A model generated the notes under the pieces. It saw only the letters and a program-made list of their open reading frames with translations, did not search any database and was not told where the DNA came from. Shown here in pieces: positions 10,230 through 18,454 of a stretch of DNA of 64,000 bases. This DNA is from Rhodococcus antarcticus. GTDB lineage: Bacteria; Actinomycetota; Actinomycetes; Mycobacteriales; Mycobacteriaceae. Positions within the stretch are counted from its first letter, which is position 1. The number at the start of each line of letters is the position of its first letter. The DNA lies in assembly GCF_026153295.1 (NCBI RefSeq), contig NZ_CP110615.1, forward strand, positions 3,224,001-3,288,000, in the 5' to 3' direction. Position numbers and translations under genes: made by a program.

Positions 10230-11539
10230 CAATCCCCCCCGGGCTCGACCAGCTTGCCGATGTTGACGTCGATCTTGAGCCAGCTCCCCCCGCGGCGCAG
10301 GTTCTGCACCAGCAGCCAGGGGATGTGCACGTGGTGGACCATGAGGAACGGCAGCGGGTCGTCGAGGGAGAAGATGGCGTCCTTGCCGGCCAGGATGGTC
10401 CGCAGGCGCGCGCGGCGGGTGCCCGGCTGCGTCGCCAGCCGCCACACCTCCTGGTAGAGCCAGTAGGTGGGCAGGCTGCCCGGCAGCGGGGTGATCGGCC
10501 CCACCCCGTCCTCCAGGTACGCCCGGGCGAGGTCCGGGTGGTCGTGGAACATCGTGATCGCCGAGTGGGTCCGTGGGTTGCACTCGATGGCGACGACCTC
10601 CCCGGAGGCCTCCTCGATGACGTCGAACGAGAGCTGCCCCGTCACCCCCGTCGCGCGGCAGAACGTCCGCACCCACTCCTCGATCGCAGGCTTGTCCACC
10701 TCGGCGTAGTTCAGCTGGGAGGCCGAGGACTCGCAGCACGCCCACACCTGGACCTCGCCGCCCCGGACGGTGCCGTGGGTGCAGTACTCCTGCCCGGTGA
10801 CGAGCTCCTGCAGGATCCAGGGGTTGTCCTCGGAGATGGGCAGCGAGGCGGCGAAGGCCAGGGTCTGCGCCGGGGTCGGACGGGGCAGCGGCGTGAGGTC
10901 GAGGCGGCGCACCGGGTCGTAGGCGATGCTCTTGAGGATGTAGGTGAGCCCCGTGGCGGCGAAGTCGAAGGCGGCGACCTGGGCGGGGGCGGTGACCCGG
11001 TGCGTCTCGGGCACGCGCAGACCGAGCGAGGCGGCCAGCGCGGCGAACCGGTCCTTGTCGTCCACGTCCCGCAGCTCGTCCGGGTCGAGGTGGACGACCT
11101 CGCAGAACGGGCTCAGCGCCGCCTTGGCCACGGCGTCGTGGTAGCTGGCCACCGGGCTGCAGACCGGGACGTAGACGTCCACACCCTCGGCCCGCACGAT
11201 GTCCAGCAGCGCCTGCGTGTACCCCGCTGCGTCCGGCGCGGGCACCACGTGGAAGCGGTCGACCGCCCGGGAGAAGCGGTGCCCGGTGAGCCGGTAGGTG
11301 CCCTGCTCGACCAGCACCACCCGGTGCCCGGCGGCGTGGAAGGACCGCGCCAGCTGCAGGGCCTTGGTCATCTTCCCACCGCTGACCAGGACGGTGCGCG
11401 GCTCGGCGGCCACCTGCCGGGCGGGCGGGCGCACGGCCGAGCGCAGCAGGGCGGCCCCGGTGACCAGCAGGTTCACTGGGGCCACCGCGGTCAGCAGCCC
11501 CAGCATCCCCACGGTGCGGGCCGCGTCGCGCACGGTCAC
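10229..11539 (-). CDS. mysC: ATP-grasp mycosporine-glycine synthase (MysC-type)
   Basis: A 436-aa ATP-grasp enzyme. MysC phosphorylates 4-deoxygadusol and condenses it with glycine to form mycosporine-glycine. An N-terminal hydrophobic segment (about 11-34), also known in cyanobacterial MysC, suggests membrane association. SGGKMTKALQLARSFH begins at residue 53, then YVPVCSPVASYHD, the ATP-grasp ILKSIAYDPVRR, GQEYCTHGTV and VVAIECNPRTHSAITMF with metal-binding Glu/Asn. The GTG at 11539 overlaps the O-methyltransferase stop as GTGA and gives the family N-terminus; an open frame runs 40 codons further upstream inside mysB. Confidence 0.9.
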   Translation of the reverse strand: MTVRDAARTVGMLGLLTAVAPVNLLVTGAALLRSAVRPPARQVAAEPRTVLVSGGKMTKALQLARSFHAAGHRVVLVEQGTYRLTGHRFSRAVDRFHVVPAPDAAGYTQALLDIVRAEGVDVYVPVCSPVASYHDAVAKAALSPFCEVVHLDPDELRDVDDKDRFAALAASLGLRVPETHRVTAPAQVAAFDFAATGLTYILKSIAYDPVRRLDLTPLPRPTPAQTLAFAASLPISEDNPWILQELVTGQEYCTHGTVRGGEVQVWACCESSASQLNYAEVDKPAIEEWVRTFCRATGVTGQLSFDVIEEASGEVVAIECNPRTHSAITMFHDHPDLARAYLEDGVGPITPLPGSLPTYWLYQEVWRLATQPGTRRARLRTILAGKDAIFSLDDPLPFLMVHHVHIPWLLVQNLRRGGSWLKIDVNIGKLVEPGGD

Positions 11540-12339
11540 ACCCGGCGCAGGATCGTGAGCCCGTCCCGCACCGGCAGCAGCGCCTGCTCCACGCGCGGAT
11601 CGTCGGCGACGGCGCGGTTGAACGCCGCGACCGCGTCCCCGTTGGGGGTGGACCCGCACCAGGGCTGGCCCTGCATCAGCGTGTTGTCCACGCAGACCAC
11701 CCCGTGCTCGGTGAGCAGGTCACCGTCCAGCACCTGCTGCAGGTAGCCGAGGTAGCCGCCCTTGTCCGCGTCGAGGAACACCAGGTCGAAGCGCTCACCC
11801 GCCGCCGCGAGCTCGGCCAGGGTGTCCGCCGCCGGGGCCACCCGGACAGTGATCTTGTGACCGTCCGGGGAGGCGTCGAAGCACTCACGGGCGATGCCCG
11901 CCACGTGCGCGTCCACCTCGCAGGCCACGACCGTGCCGTCCGCGGGCAGCGCCTCGGCCATCGCCAGCGAGGAGTACCCGGTGAACATCCCGACGTCCAG
12001 CACGCGTCGGGCCCGCCCCAGGTGCACGAGCAGCTTCAGCGCCTGGCCCTCCACGTGGCCCGAGAGCATCTCCTGCTCGAGCTGCGGGGCGGATCCGTGG
12101 TCGCCCCAGTCCTCGGCCGCGGTACGGGCGGCCAGTGCCCGCAGGGCCGGGGACTCCGGGGTGGTGCACGCGCTGACGTAGGGGTCCAGCCCGCCGGCGA
12201 GGGCGCTCGCCCGCCGCAGGCGCGCCCGCAGGTCCTCGCCCACCCCGTCCGTCGCGTCGAGGCGGGCGCTGATCTCGGCCAGCTCCGCCGCCAGGATCCC
12301 CACCGGGGTCACCGGACGGGTGGTGGTGGAGACCGTCAC
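11536..12339 (-). CDS. mysB: O-methyltransferase of MAA biosynthesis (MysB-type)
   Basis: A 267-aa class I SAM-dependent O-methyltransferase. MysB converts 2-demethyl-4-deoxygadusol to 4-deoxygadusol. The stretch [20 protein letters not shown], followed by the SAM motif [20 protein letters not shown], is characteristic of MysB proteins; [15 protein letters not shown] and [10 protein letters not shown] carry the acidic metal-binding residues of the caffeoyl-CoA-like family. The GTG at 12339 overlaps the cyclase stop as GTGA, and its own stop overlaps mysC in the same way, so three consecutive genes are translationally coupled. Confidence 0.92.
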   Translation of the reverse strand: MTVSTTTRPVTPVGILAAELAEISARLDATDGVGEDLRARLRRASALAGGLDPYVSACTTPESPALRALAARTAAEDWGDHGSAPQLEQEMLSGHVEGQALKLLVHLGRARRVLDVGMFTGYSSLAMAEALPADGTVVACEVDAHVAGIARECFDASPDGHKITVRVAPAADTLAELAAAGERFDLVFLDADKGGYLGYLQQVLDGDLLTEHGVVCVDNTLMQGQPWCGSTPNGDAVAAFNRAVADDPRVEQALLPVRDGLTILRRV

Positions 12340-13565
12340 GCGGGGACCGGATCGACGGCGTGCTCGGGGGTCATGAACATGTCCACGCCATCACCCCCGC
12401 GCGGGTACGAGCGGCAGATCTCCTTGTGCGCCGCCAGGGTCTGCTCCAGCTCGTCCCTGGTCAGGTCGTTGAGGAAGTCGCAGCTGCCGATCGGGTGCGG
12501 CACCGCGCAGCGCTGCTGGCCGTCCCGGGTGCGGATGATCGACTCGGTGGCCCGCCAGACGAGCTCCGGGGTGAAGTACGGGCTGTCCATCGACAGGCCC
12601 AGGCCGCTCATGAGCGTGTGGATGCGGTCGCGGTCCGCGGCGGAGATCAGTCCCCGGCGCTCCGCCAGCGTGGCCGAGAACGCCATGTCGATGGTGATGC
12701 CGTGGCCGTGGAACATCGGCACGTCCGGGGTGAGCTCCAGGGTGGGGCTCCAGGTGTGGCCGTAGGCGATGACGCGGTCCAGCATCAGCTCGTGCAGGTT
12801 GGGCACCTCGAGCTCGAGCATGGTGTCGATGGCCTGCCAGGTGATGGTGTTGCCCGCCGCGACCAGCTCCGGGGTCCCGTCGAGGTGACCGAAGCGGGTG
12901 CGAAGCAGGTCCTGACCGTGCTCCTCGAGCAGCTCGAAGACCTGCTGGTTAGCGACGACGGCGATCTTGATGAGCTCCGCCATGCCGTTGCGGACCTGGT
13001 CCTCGGGCAGCGTGGCCAGGAACCCGAAGTCCAGGATGACCTTCTGCGACGCGTGGTAGGCGCCGAGGCGGTTCTTCAGCTTGCCGTGGTTGGCCCCGAC
13101 CTTGATCGACACGCTCGCGTCGATGAGCCCGATCAGCGTGGTGGGGACCCGGATGTAGTTGGTCTTGCGCTTGTAGGTGGAGCAGGCGAAGCCCGCGACG
13201 TCGGTGACGAGCCCCCCGCCGACCACCAGCACCGGCTCCTTGCGGACCAGCCCGAAGTCGGAGAAGGCGTCGACGATCTGCTCGAGGGTCCGCAGCGTCT
13301 TGCCGGTCTCCTTGATGGTGACCAGGGAGACGGTCAGCTCGATCTCGTGGTGGGCGAAGTACGCCTGGATCTGGTCGCCGTAGAGGCGGTACACGGCGTC
13401 GTCGATCACCATCAGGCAACGACCCCAGGACCGGTAGCTGTCGGCGATCTCAGTGCTCCCGAGGGCGAAGGCGCCCGTCGAGTACAGCAGGTCGAACTCG
13501 ATCTTCTCGTAGCCCTCGACGTGGAACGAGGTCTCCGTCGCGGTGTAGGTCGCCTGCACGCTCAT
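12336..13565 (-). CDS. mysA: 2-demethyl-4-deoxygadusol synthase (sugar-phosphate cyclase, MysA-type)
   Basis: A 409-aa sugar-phosphate cyclase of the dehydroquinate-synthase superfamily, cyclising sedoheptulose 7-phosphate with NAD+ and a divalent metal. Motifs: [13 protein letters not shown] from 114 (NAD), [20 protein letters not shown] from 131, GMAELIKI (E197), YGHTWSP (H270) and FHGHG (H286/H288), the candidate metal ligands. 2-epi-5-epi-valiolone synthases are close relatives; the adjoining MysB, MysC and MysD homologues decide for the MAA enzyme. AGGAGA lies 6 nt before the ATG. It starts 42 bp after the HAD gene. Confidence 0.9.
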   Translation of the reverse strand: MSVQATYTATETSFHVEGYEKIEFDLLYSTGAFALGSTEIADSYRSWGRCLMVIDDAVYRLYGDQIQAYFAHHEIELTVSLVTIKETGKTLRTLEQIVDAFSDFGLVRKEPVLVVGGGLVTDVAGFACSTYKRKTNYIRVPTTLIGLIDASVSIKVGANHGKLKNRLGAYHASQKVILDFGFLATLPEDQVRNGMAELIKIAVVANQQVFELLEEHGQDLLRTRFGHLDGTPELVAAGNTITWQAIDTMLELEVPNLHELMLDRVIAYGHTWSPTLELTPDVPMFHGHGITIDMAFSATLAERRGLISAADRDRIHTLMSGLGLSMDSPYFTPELVWRATESIIRTRDGQQRCAVPHPIGSCDFLNDLTRDELEQTLAAHKEICRSYPRGGDGVDMFMTPEHAVDPVPA

Positions 13566-13607
13566 GGGGTTCTCCTGGGGTCTGGGGGACGGGGTTGCCG
13601 GACGAGC

Positions 13608-14267
13608 TCAGAGCAGGGGGGAGAGCTCGCTGAGGTCGATCCGGTCGACGACGTGGTGCGCGCGGGCGAAGTCGTGCCCGGCGGTGTTCTCGTTGGGGAA
13701 GGCGACGCAGTCCACGCCGGCGGCCACCGCGGACGCGACACCGCCCACGTTGTCCTCGATGGCGACGCAGTGCTCGGCCTGCTCGCCCAGCTGCTCCAGC
13801 GCGAAGGCGTAGACGGCACCGTCCGGCTTCGGTGTGCTGACCTGCGAGGAGGTGACCACCAGGTCGAAGTCGGCGACACCGAGCGCGTCACCCAGGCCGG
13901 TCAGCAGCGCGGCCACGTTCTCCGGCGACGTCGTGGTGACCAGCGCGACGGACACACCCTGCTCGCGGGCGGCGCGGACGGTCTCCGCCACTCCCGGACG
14001 GGGCTCGATGCCGTTGTCCACCAGCGACTTCTGGAACAGTGCGGACTTGCTCGCGTGGACCGCGGCGGCGTCGACGGTCTGACCGGTGGACCGGGCCTGC
14101 TCGGCGATGCGCCGCTCGCCGCCGTTGCTGGTGAGCAGCTCCCGGTAGTCCTCGCGGCTCCAGGTCCAGTCCAGCCCGTGCTCGGCGAAGGCCTGGTTGA
14201 ACGCCTGGCGCTGCAGCTCGGAGGTGTCCGCGAGCGTGCTGATCGAGCCGAACAGGAGGGCTGGCAC
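13608..14267 (-). CDS. HAD-fold protein lacking the catalytic aspartates, in the MAA cluster
   Basis: A 219-aa protein with the fold of beta-phosphoglucomutase/CbbY-type HAD phosphatases. Motif I is altered: the usual FDxDGTLxDT reads FGSISTLADT (residues 6-15), so the nucleophilic Asp is Gly and the general acid/base Asp is Ile. Motif II (ALVTTTS), motif III Lys (TPKPDG) and motif IV (AIEDNVGG) are retained. The substitution is clear in the DNA and there is no frameshift. It may be a pseudo-phosphatase, a binding or regulatory protein, or use unusual chemistry. The GTG at 14267 is chosen for family length; the ribosome site is weak. It lies 42 bp upstream of mysA on the same strand. Confidence 0.75.
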   Translation of the reverse strand: MPALLFGSISTLADTSELQRQAFNQAFAEHGLDWTWSREDYRELLTSNGGERRIAEQARSTGQTVDAAAVHASKSALFQKSLVDNGIEPRPGVAETVRAAREQGVSVALVTTTSPENVAALLTGLGDALGVADFDLVVTSSQVSTPKPDGAVYAFALEQLGEQAEHCVAIEDNVGGVASAVAAGVDCVAFPNENTAGHDFARAHHVVDRIDLSELSPLL

Positions 14268-14385
14268 AGGAGGGTTCCGTCCGTCGGTGGGGTGGTGCCG
14301 GACCAGGGGCCCGGGCCGGGCGGCACGCGGCGCTGGGCCGCACTGAACCGCGGAGCTGGCGATCGTCGGACACGGCACGTCCACA

Positions 14386-14412
14386 CCGGACAGTCCATGG
14401 TGGACGGTCCGG
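14386..14412. promoter_or_regulatory. 27-bp inverted repeat, candidate operator upstream of the HAD-mysABCD run
   Basis: CCGGACAGTCCA (14386-14397) and TGGACGGTCCGG (14401-14412) are 12-bp arms with one mismatch around TGG. It lies in the 221-bp gap between the TauD and HAD genes, about 120 bp before the HAD start. The symmetry and size suit a dimeric repressor or activator site; an RNA leader hairpin is also possible. No regulator gene is in the cluster. Confidence 0.5.
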
Positions 14413-14440
14413 CAGGGCTCGTGGTGTGCTCGGTGGAAGT

Positions 14441-14466
14441 GTGCGGGACACCCGCGGAGCCCGCAC
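14441..14466. terminator. Hairpin downstream of the TauD gene
   Basis: GTGCGGG (14441-14447) and CCCGCAC (14460-14466) form a 7-bp stem with a 12-nt loop, 22 bp after the TauD stop. It has no T-tract. It may terminate or attenuate transcription between the TauD gene and the HAD-mysABCD run. Confidence 0.35.
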
Positions 14467-14488
14467 GTCGAGAAGGGGTCCAGCGAGG

Positions 14489-15283
14489 TCAGGATCGGGC
14501 AGCGGCCGCCCGGGTGGGTCCGCCGGCGACCATGCCGCGGTGCATGACCCGGTCCCCGACCACCCCGGAGTGGTCGGCCTTGTGCAGCACGCAGGCGTTG
14601 TCCCACATCACCACGTCGCCCGGCGACCAGGCGTGCCGGACGGTGTTGTCCTCGCGGGTGGAGTGGTCGAACAGCTCGCGGACCACCTCCGCCGACTCCG
14701 CCGCCGACATCCCACTCACGGCCACGCAGCGGGCTGGGGTCGACAGGAACAGGGTCGTGCGCCCCGACACGGGGTGGGCCCGGAACACGGGGTGCTCCGC
14801 GGAGGTCTCGTCGTCCTCGGTCAGGTCCAGGCCCGTCACCACGTGTGTGATCGTGCGACCCTCGAGCCGTTCACGGAGCTCCGGCCGCAGCGTCTCGTAG
14901 GCCCGGTACTGGTCGGTGAACACCGTCTCGCCGCCCTCGGCCGGGACCGTGACGGCCCGCAGCGCGGTGTAGGCGGGTGGGCGGCCGAGGTAGCTGGAGT
15001 CCACGTGGAACGTGCTGCGCGGCGGGGTGGTGCGGCCGACGTTGCTGACGACGTTGAGGTCGGGGAAGCCGTCGACCGGGGTCTCCCCCGTCGTGAAGGT
15101 CAGCTCGCCGAACCGCTGCAGGAGCTCGACGAACTGGCCGTCGTCGAGGGTCTGGTCGGGCAGGACGACGACACCGTGGGTGGCCATCAGGTCCGTCAGC
15201 CCGGCCACCTCGGCGGGACCGACGTCCTCGAGCCGGACGTCGGTGACGGTGACACCCAGGGGGTGCGAGGCACTCGTGCGCAT
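14489..15283 (-). CDS. TauD/TfdA-family Fe(II)/2-oxoglutarate dioxygenase beside the MAA genes
   Basis: A 264-aa non-heme iron dioxygenase. The facial triad is visible: FHVDSSY gives H93 and D95, and WDNACVLHKAD gives H234. The 2-oxoglutarate-binding arginines follow at R245 and R249 with the same spacing as in E. coli TauD. Such enzymes hydroxylate, desaturate or cleave C-N, C-O or C-S bonds. The known MAA-tailoring dioxygenase MysH belongs to the phytanoyl-CoA dioxygenase family, so a TauD-type member here would be a different route. The ATG at 15283 sits 6 nt after a TAGCCT -10 box. A link to the MAA pathway is inferred from position and strand only; taurine-like substrates remain possible. 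Confidence 0.85.
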   Translation of the reverse strand: MRTSASHPLGVTVTDVRLEDVGPAEVAGLTDLMATHGVVVLPDQTLDDGQFVELLQRFGELTFTTGETPVDGFPDLNVVSNVGRTTPPRSTFHVDSSYLGRPPAYTALRAVTVPAEGGETVFTDQYRAYETLRPELRERLEGRTITHVVTGLDLTEDDETSAEHPVFRAHPVSGRTTLFLSTPARCVAVSGMSAAESAEVVRELFDHSTREDNTVRHAWSPGDVVMWDNACVLHKADHSGVVGDRVMHRGMVAGGPTRAAAARS

Positions 15284-15289
15284 CGCCGG

Positions 15290-15295
15290 AGGCTA
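15290..15295 (-). promoter_or_regulatory. -10 box for leaderless TauD gene
   Basis: TAGCCT on the minus strand ends 6 nt before the ATG at 15283. No other promoter element was recognised in the 15284-15470 spacer. Confidence 0.5.
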
Positions 15296-15470
15296 GCGCC
15301 GGGCGGACCCGTCGGCTCGGCGAGATCGGGGGTGCCGTGGCCGGGAGGAACCCCCTCGTGGTCGGCCCGCCGGGCGGACCTCACGTCGTACCGCTCGGCG
15401 TGGGGCGTGGGTGAGGTGGCCCTCCTCGTGGCCGCGTGCGCGGCTCCGGCTGCTGCGCTGAGACCGACGG

Positions 15471-15495
15471 GCCCGACCACGACGTGCGGTCGGGC
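15471..15495. terminator. Hairpin terminator after the DUF4190 gene
   Basis: GCCCGACCAC (15471-15480) and GCGGTCGGGC (15486-15495) pair with one mismatch around GACGT. It lies 12 bp beyond the stop of the minus-strand DUF4190 gene. There is no T-tract. Confidence 0.5.
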
Positions 15496-15507
15496 TGGTC
15501 GGTGAGG

Positions 15508-15992
15508 TCAGCGGCCGTTGCCGACGCCCTGCTGGAAGTCGTTGTTGCACTGGTCGATCGCGGTCTGGTTCCCGTTCGCGTCGTTCACGCAGCTGATCAG
15601 GTTGCCGCCACCGCTGCCGAAGAAGGCCGCCGCGCCCAGCGCGACCAGCAGGATCGAGAGCAGGGCACCGATGACACCGGTGATGATCCCCGCGAGGGCG
15701 ACGCCGCCGTTGGTCGCCTCCCCCCGCGTGGCCCGCTTGCGCCCGACGATGCCCAGCACCAGCGCCACGATGCCCAGGACCACACCGCCCACGACCGTGA
15801 TGCTCGTGACGATGGCCAGGATCCCCAGCACCAGAGCCGCGACGCCCAGCCCGTTGCGGGCGGGCCCGGTCGGCTGGCCGTAGCCCTGCTGGCCCCCGCC
15901 GAGGGCTGCTGCTGGCCACCGTAGGGCTGCTGCTGACCGTAGCCGGGTTGGGCGCTGGGGTCGTTGTTCGAGTCGTACGAGGGCATCGACAC
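15508..15992 (-). pseudogene. DUF4190-type small membrane protein, apparent frameshift
   Basis: The N-terminal frame (start 15992 or 15986) encodes a Gln/Tyr/Gly-rich tail (PSYDSNNDPSAQPGYGQQQ). The C-terminal frame continues with GGGQQGYGQPTGPARNG and two hydrophobic segments around a short RKRATRG loop, the layout of DUF4190 proteins. The frames are offset by one base at the C5 run 15893-15897; one extra base there gives a continuous ~161-aa protein. The last ~35 residues form a short Cys-containing extracellular tail. Function is unknown. A real mutation and an assembly error are equally compatible with the sequence. Confidence 0.65.
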
Positions 15993-16158
15993 GGGGGTTC
16001 TCCGTCCAAGGGCGCTGCAACCCGCAGCACGTCGCCGCGGGCTGCCGACCGTACTGATCGGGCGAACCGGGCACGGCACGAATGGTCCGGCGGTGTCCGA
16101 ACCGTGACCTCGGTCGTCGTGCTGGCGAGCCAAGCGGGCCTGGCCGGCGGCGCTCGCG

Positions 16159-18320
16159 TCAGCTGATGCCCACGGTCTCGGCGAGGAACCCGGTCAGGCT
16201 GCGCGCGTAGGTGTCGGTGAGGTGGTTGTCCCGGTACACCAGGACGTTGCCGACCACGGCCGGGCAGGTGTCCCCCGTGCACACGCGATCGGTCGGGTCG
16301 ACCACCCGCACGCCCTCCATGCCTCGCGCCGCGAGAACTAGCGGATCGGGTCCGTCACCGGTCCCGTCCAGCCGACTCGTAGTGCAGCGGTCCGAGCTGG
16401 GGCCGTTCTGCTCGACGCACTCAGGCACCGAGGCGGGGGCGGGCAGCGGAGTGTCAGCGACGACCACCAGCGGGATCCCGGCGTCCACGAGCGGCTGCCA
16501 CATCTGCTGGTAGCCGCGCGCCATCTCCTCCGGCGAGCTCCAGGTCCAGCCGAGGTCGCGGGCGTACCCGCGCTCGGACAGTGCCGAGGTCACCACCAGG
16601 GCGGGCCGCTCAGCGAGGATGAGGTCGCGCAGGCGCAGGTTCTGGTCCGAGCACGAGGCGACCGGGCCGCCCCCGTCGTTCGGGCCGATCGCCGTGAACG
16701 GACACCCGTTGCGCACCATGACCTGCATCGACCACGCCGCCCGGTCAGCCGCACCGATGAGCGGGGTGCTGTACTGCGCCGCGTGCGAGTCGCCCACCAG
16801 GACAGCCCGACGGGCGGCGCCGGCTGCTCCGTACACACAGGCAGACATCGGGTCGTCCGCCGCGCTCACGTCCTTCTCGATGCAGCCGTCGGCGTTCACG
16901 ACCGGCAGGTCCGAGGTCGCCACTGCCGGGTCGGGCACGACGGCCACGCCCGTCGGCACCGGCCGTGGGTCCACGGGGTCCAGGGCCAGCGCACCCGGGT
17001 GGTCGGCGTCGAGCACGCCGCTGGCCGCGAGGTTGCCGATCCGGTGCTGGGCGTAGACCCACGGCCCGGACGCCGCGAGCAGTGACACCGCCACCATGAG
17101 GATGCCCAGCCGGAACGCAGGCAGCTGGAACCGCAGGGAGCTCGGCACCGGTCCGTCGGGCACGGTGGGGGGCGCGGGCGTACGTGACGGAAACGGTTCT
17201 CCACCGTCCGGGCCGACCACGCCGCCGCCACGAGGCTCAGCGCCAGCACCATCACCACGCCGAGGTCATCAGGACTCTCACGGTCGCTCGCGGCCAGGTA
17301 GAAGACCAGCACCGGCCAGTGCCACAGGTACAGGCTGTAGGAGATGTCGCCGATCCAGGTGGCGGGGCGGACCGAGAGCAGCGCCCCCACCGAGCCGGGT
17401 GCTGACGCGCCCGTCGCCGCCGAGCCCGAGAACAGCACCATCGCCGTCCCCATCGTGGGCAGCAGAGCGATCCACCCCGGGAAGGCCGAGGACGTCGTGA
17501 AGGTCAGCGCCGCGCCCAGCACCAGGGCCAGGCCTGCCCAGCCGAGGACGATCCGCGCGACACCCGGCACCCACGGCCGCACCGGGGCCATCGCGAGCGC
17601 ACCGCCGAGCACCAGCTCCCACATGCGCGTGGTGGTGACGAAGTAGGCCTGCGCGGGGTCGGACCACGAGTGCAGCACGGAGTAGACGAAGGAGGTCGCC
17701 CCGAGCAGCAGCACGGCCCCCACCGCCGCCCGTGGGGCCGGGACCCGCTTGTTCCTCGCCGCAAGAGCTACCGCCAGGACCATGACCACCGGGGTGACGA
17801 GGTAGAACTGCTCCTCCACGGCGAGCGACCAGTAGTGCTGAAGGGGCGAGACCGCCTGAGTTGCCGCTGCGTAGTCGGTCGAGCCGTAGGCCAGCGCCCA
17901 GTTCTGCACCTGCAGCGCCGACGCGGCGACGTCGAGCGCGACCGGCCGCCAGCGGGACACCGGCAGCAGCAGGACGGTGAGGACGACGGTCGCGACGAGG
18001 ACCACGGTCGCCGCGGGCACCAGCCGACGCACCCGCCGCGCGTAGAACGCAGGCAGGTCGATCCGACCGGTGCGCACGACCTCGCGGTGCAGCGTGCCGA
18101 TGATGAGGTACCCGGAGATGACGAAGAAGACGTCGACCCCGACGAAGCCGCCGGAGAGCCGGTCCGGCAGGAGGTGGTAGACGATCACCAGTCCCACCGC
18201 GAGGGCGCGCAGGCCCTGGATGTCGGTGCGCTGGGGCACCGCGGGAGAGGCAGGGCCGGAGGGGCGCCCGACCTCGACGGCGCGCCCGTCGTGCCGATGC
18301 CGTCCGGTCAGCGCAGCCAT
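16159..18320 (-). pseudogene. OafA/YrhL-type acyltransferase-3 with SGNH domain, apparent frameshift
   Basis: Two frames together encode a ~720-residue envelope O-acyltransferase. The first (from ATG 18320) has the acyltransferase-3 membrane domain: RTDIQGLRALAVGLVIVYH, FVGVDVFFVISGYLI, then ~10 hydrophobic helices and QHYWSLAVEEQFYL. The second has the C-terminal SGNH hydrolase-like domain with VLVGDSHAAQYS and DNHLTDTYARS (Ser and Asp/His). The frames are offset at the G6 run 17167-17172; one extra base restores a continuous product. Members acetylate cell-wall or surface polysaccharides. The start is only 13 bp from the inverted repeat of the IS element, so the native promoter is probably lost. 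Confidence 0.8.
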
Positions 18321-18333
18321 GGCCCTCGTCTAC

Positions 18334-18349
18334 CCCGGATCCACCGTTG
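18334..18349. repeat. Left terminal inverted repeat of the IS1380-family element
   Basis: CCCGGATCCACCGTTG, exact reverse complement of 19917-19932. Confidence 0.88.
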
Positions 18350-18454
18350 GAGTTTGAGTAGCTGACGGCCTGCCGGCAGCGCAAATGCCCTTCTACCTGG
18401 GACGATGACCTTGCTGAGGGATCATTCGTCGCCGAGTGGAAGGGCACCTGCTGA

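Noticed and set aside
12336..13565. Aminocyclitol (validamycin/acarbose-type) cluster around a 2-epi-5-epi-valiolone synthase
   Set aside because: The cyclase family is shared, but no aminotransferase, cyclitol kinase or pseudoglycosyltransferase is present, while clear MysB, MysC and MysD homologues are.
15284..15470. Small gene in the TauD upstream spacer
   Set aside because: Frames there are short and lack a ribosome site or recognisable product; only the -10 box is supported.
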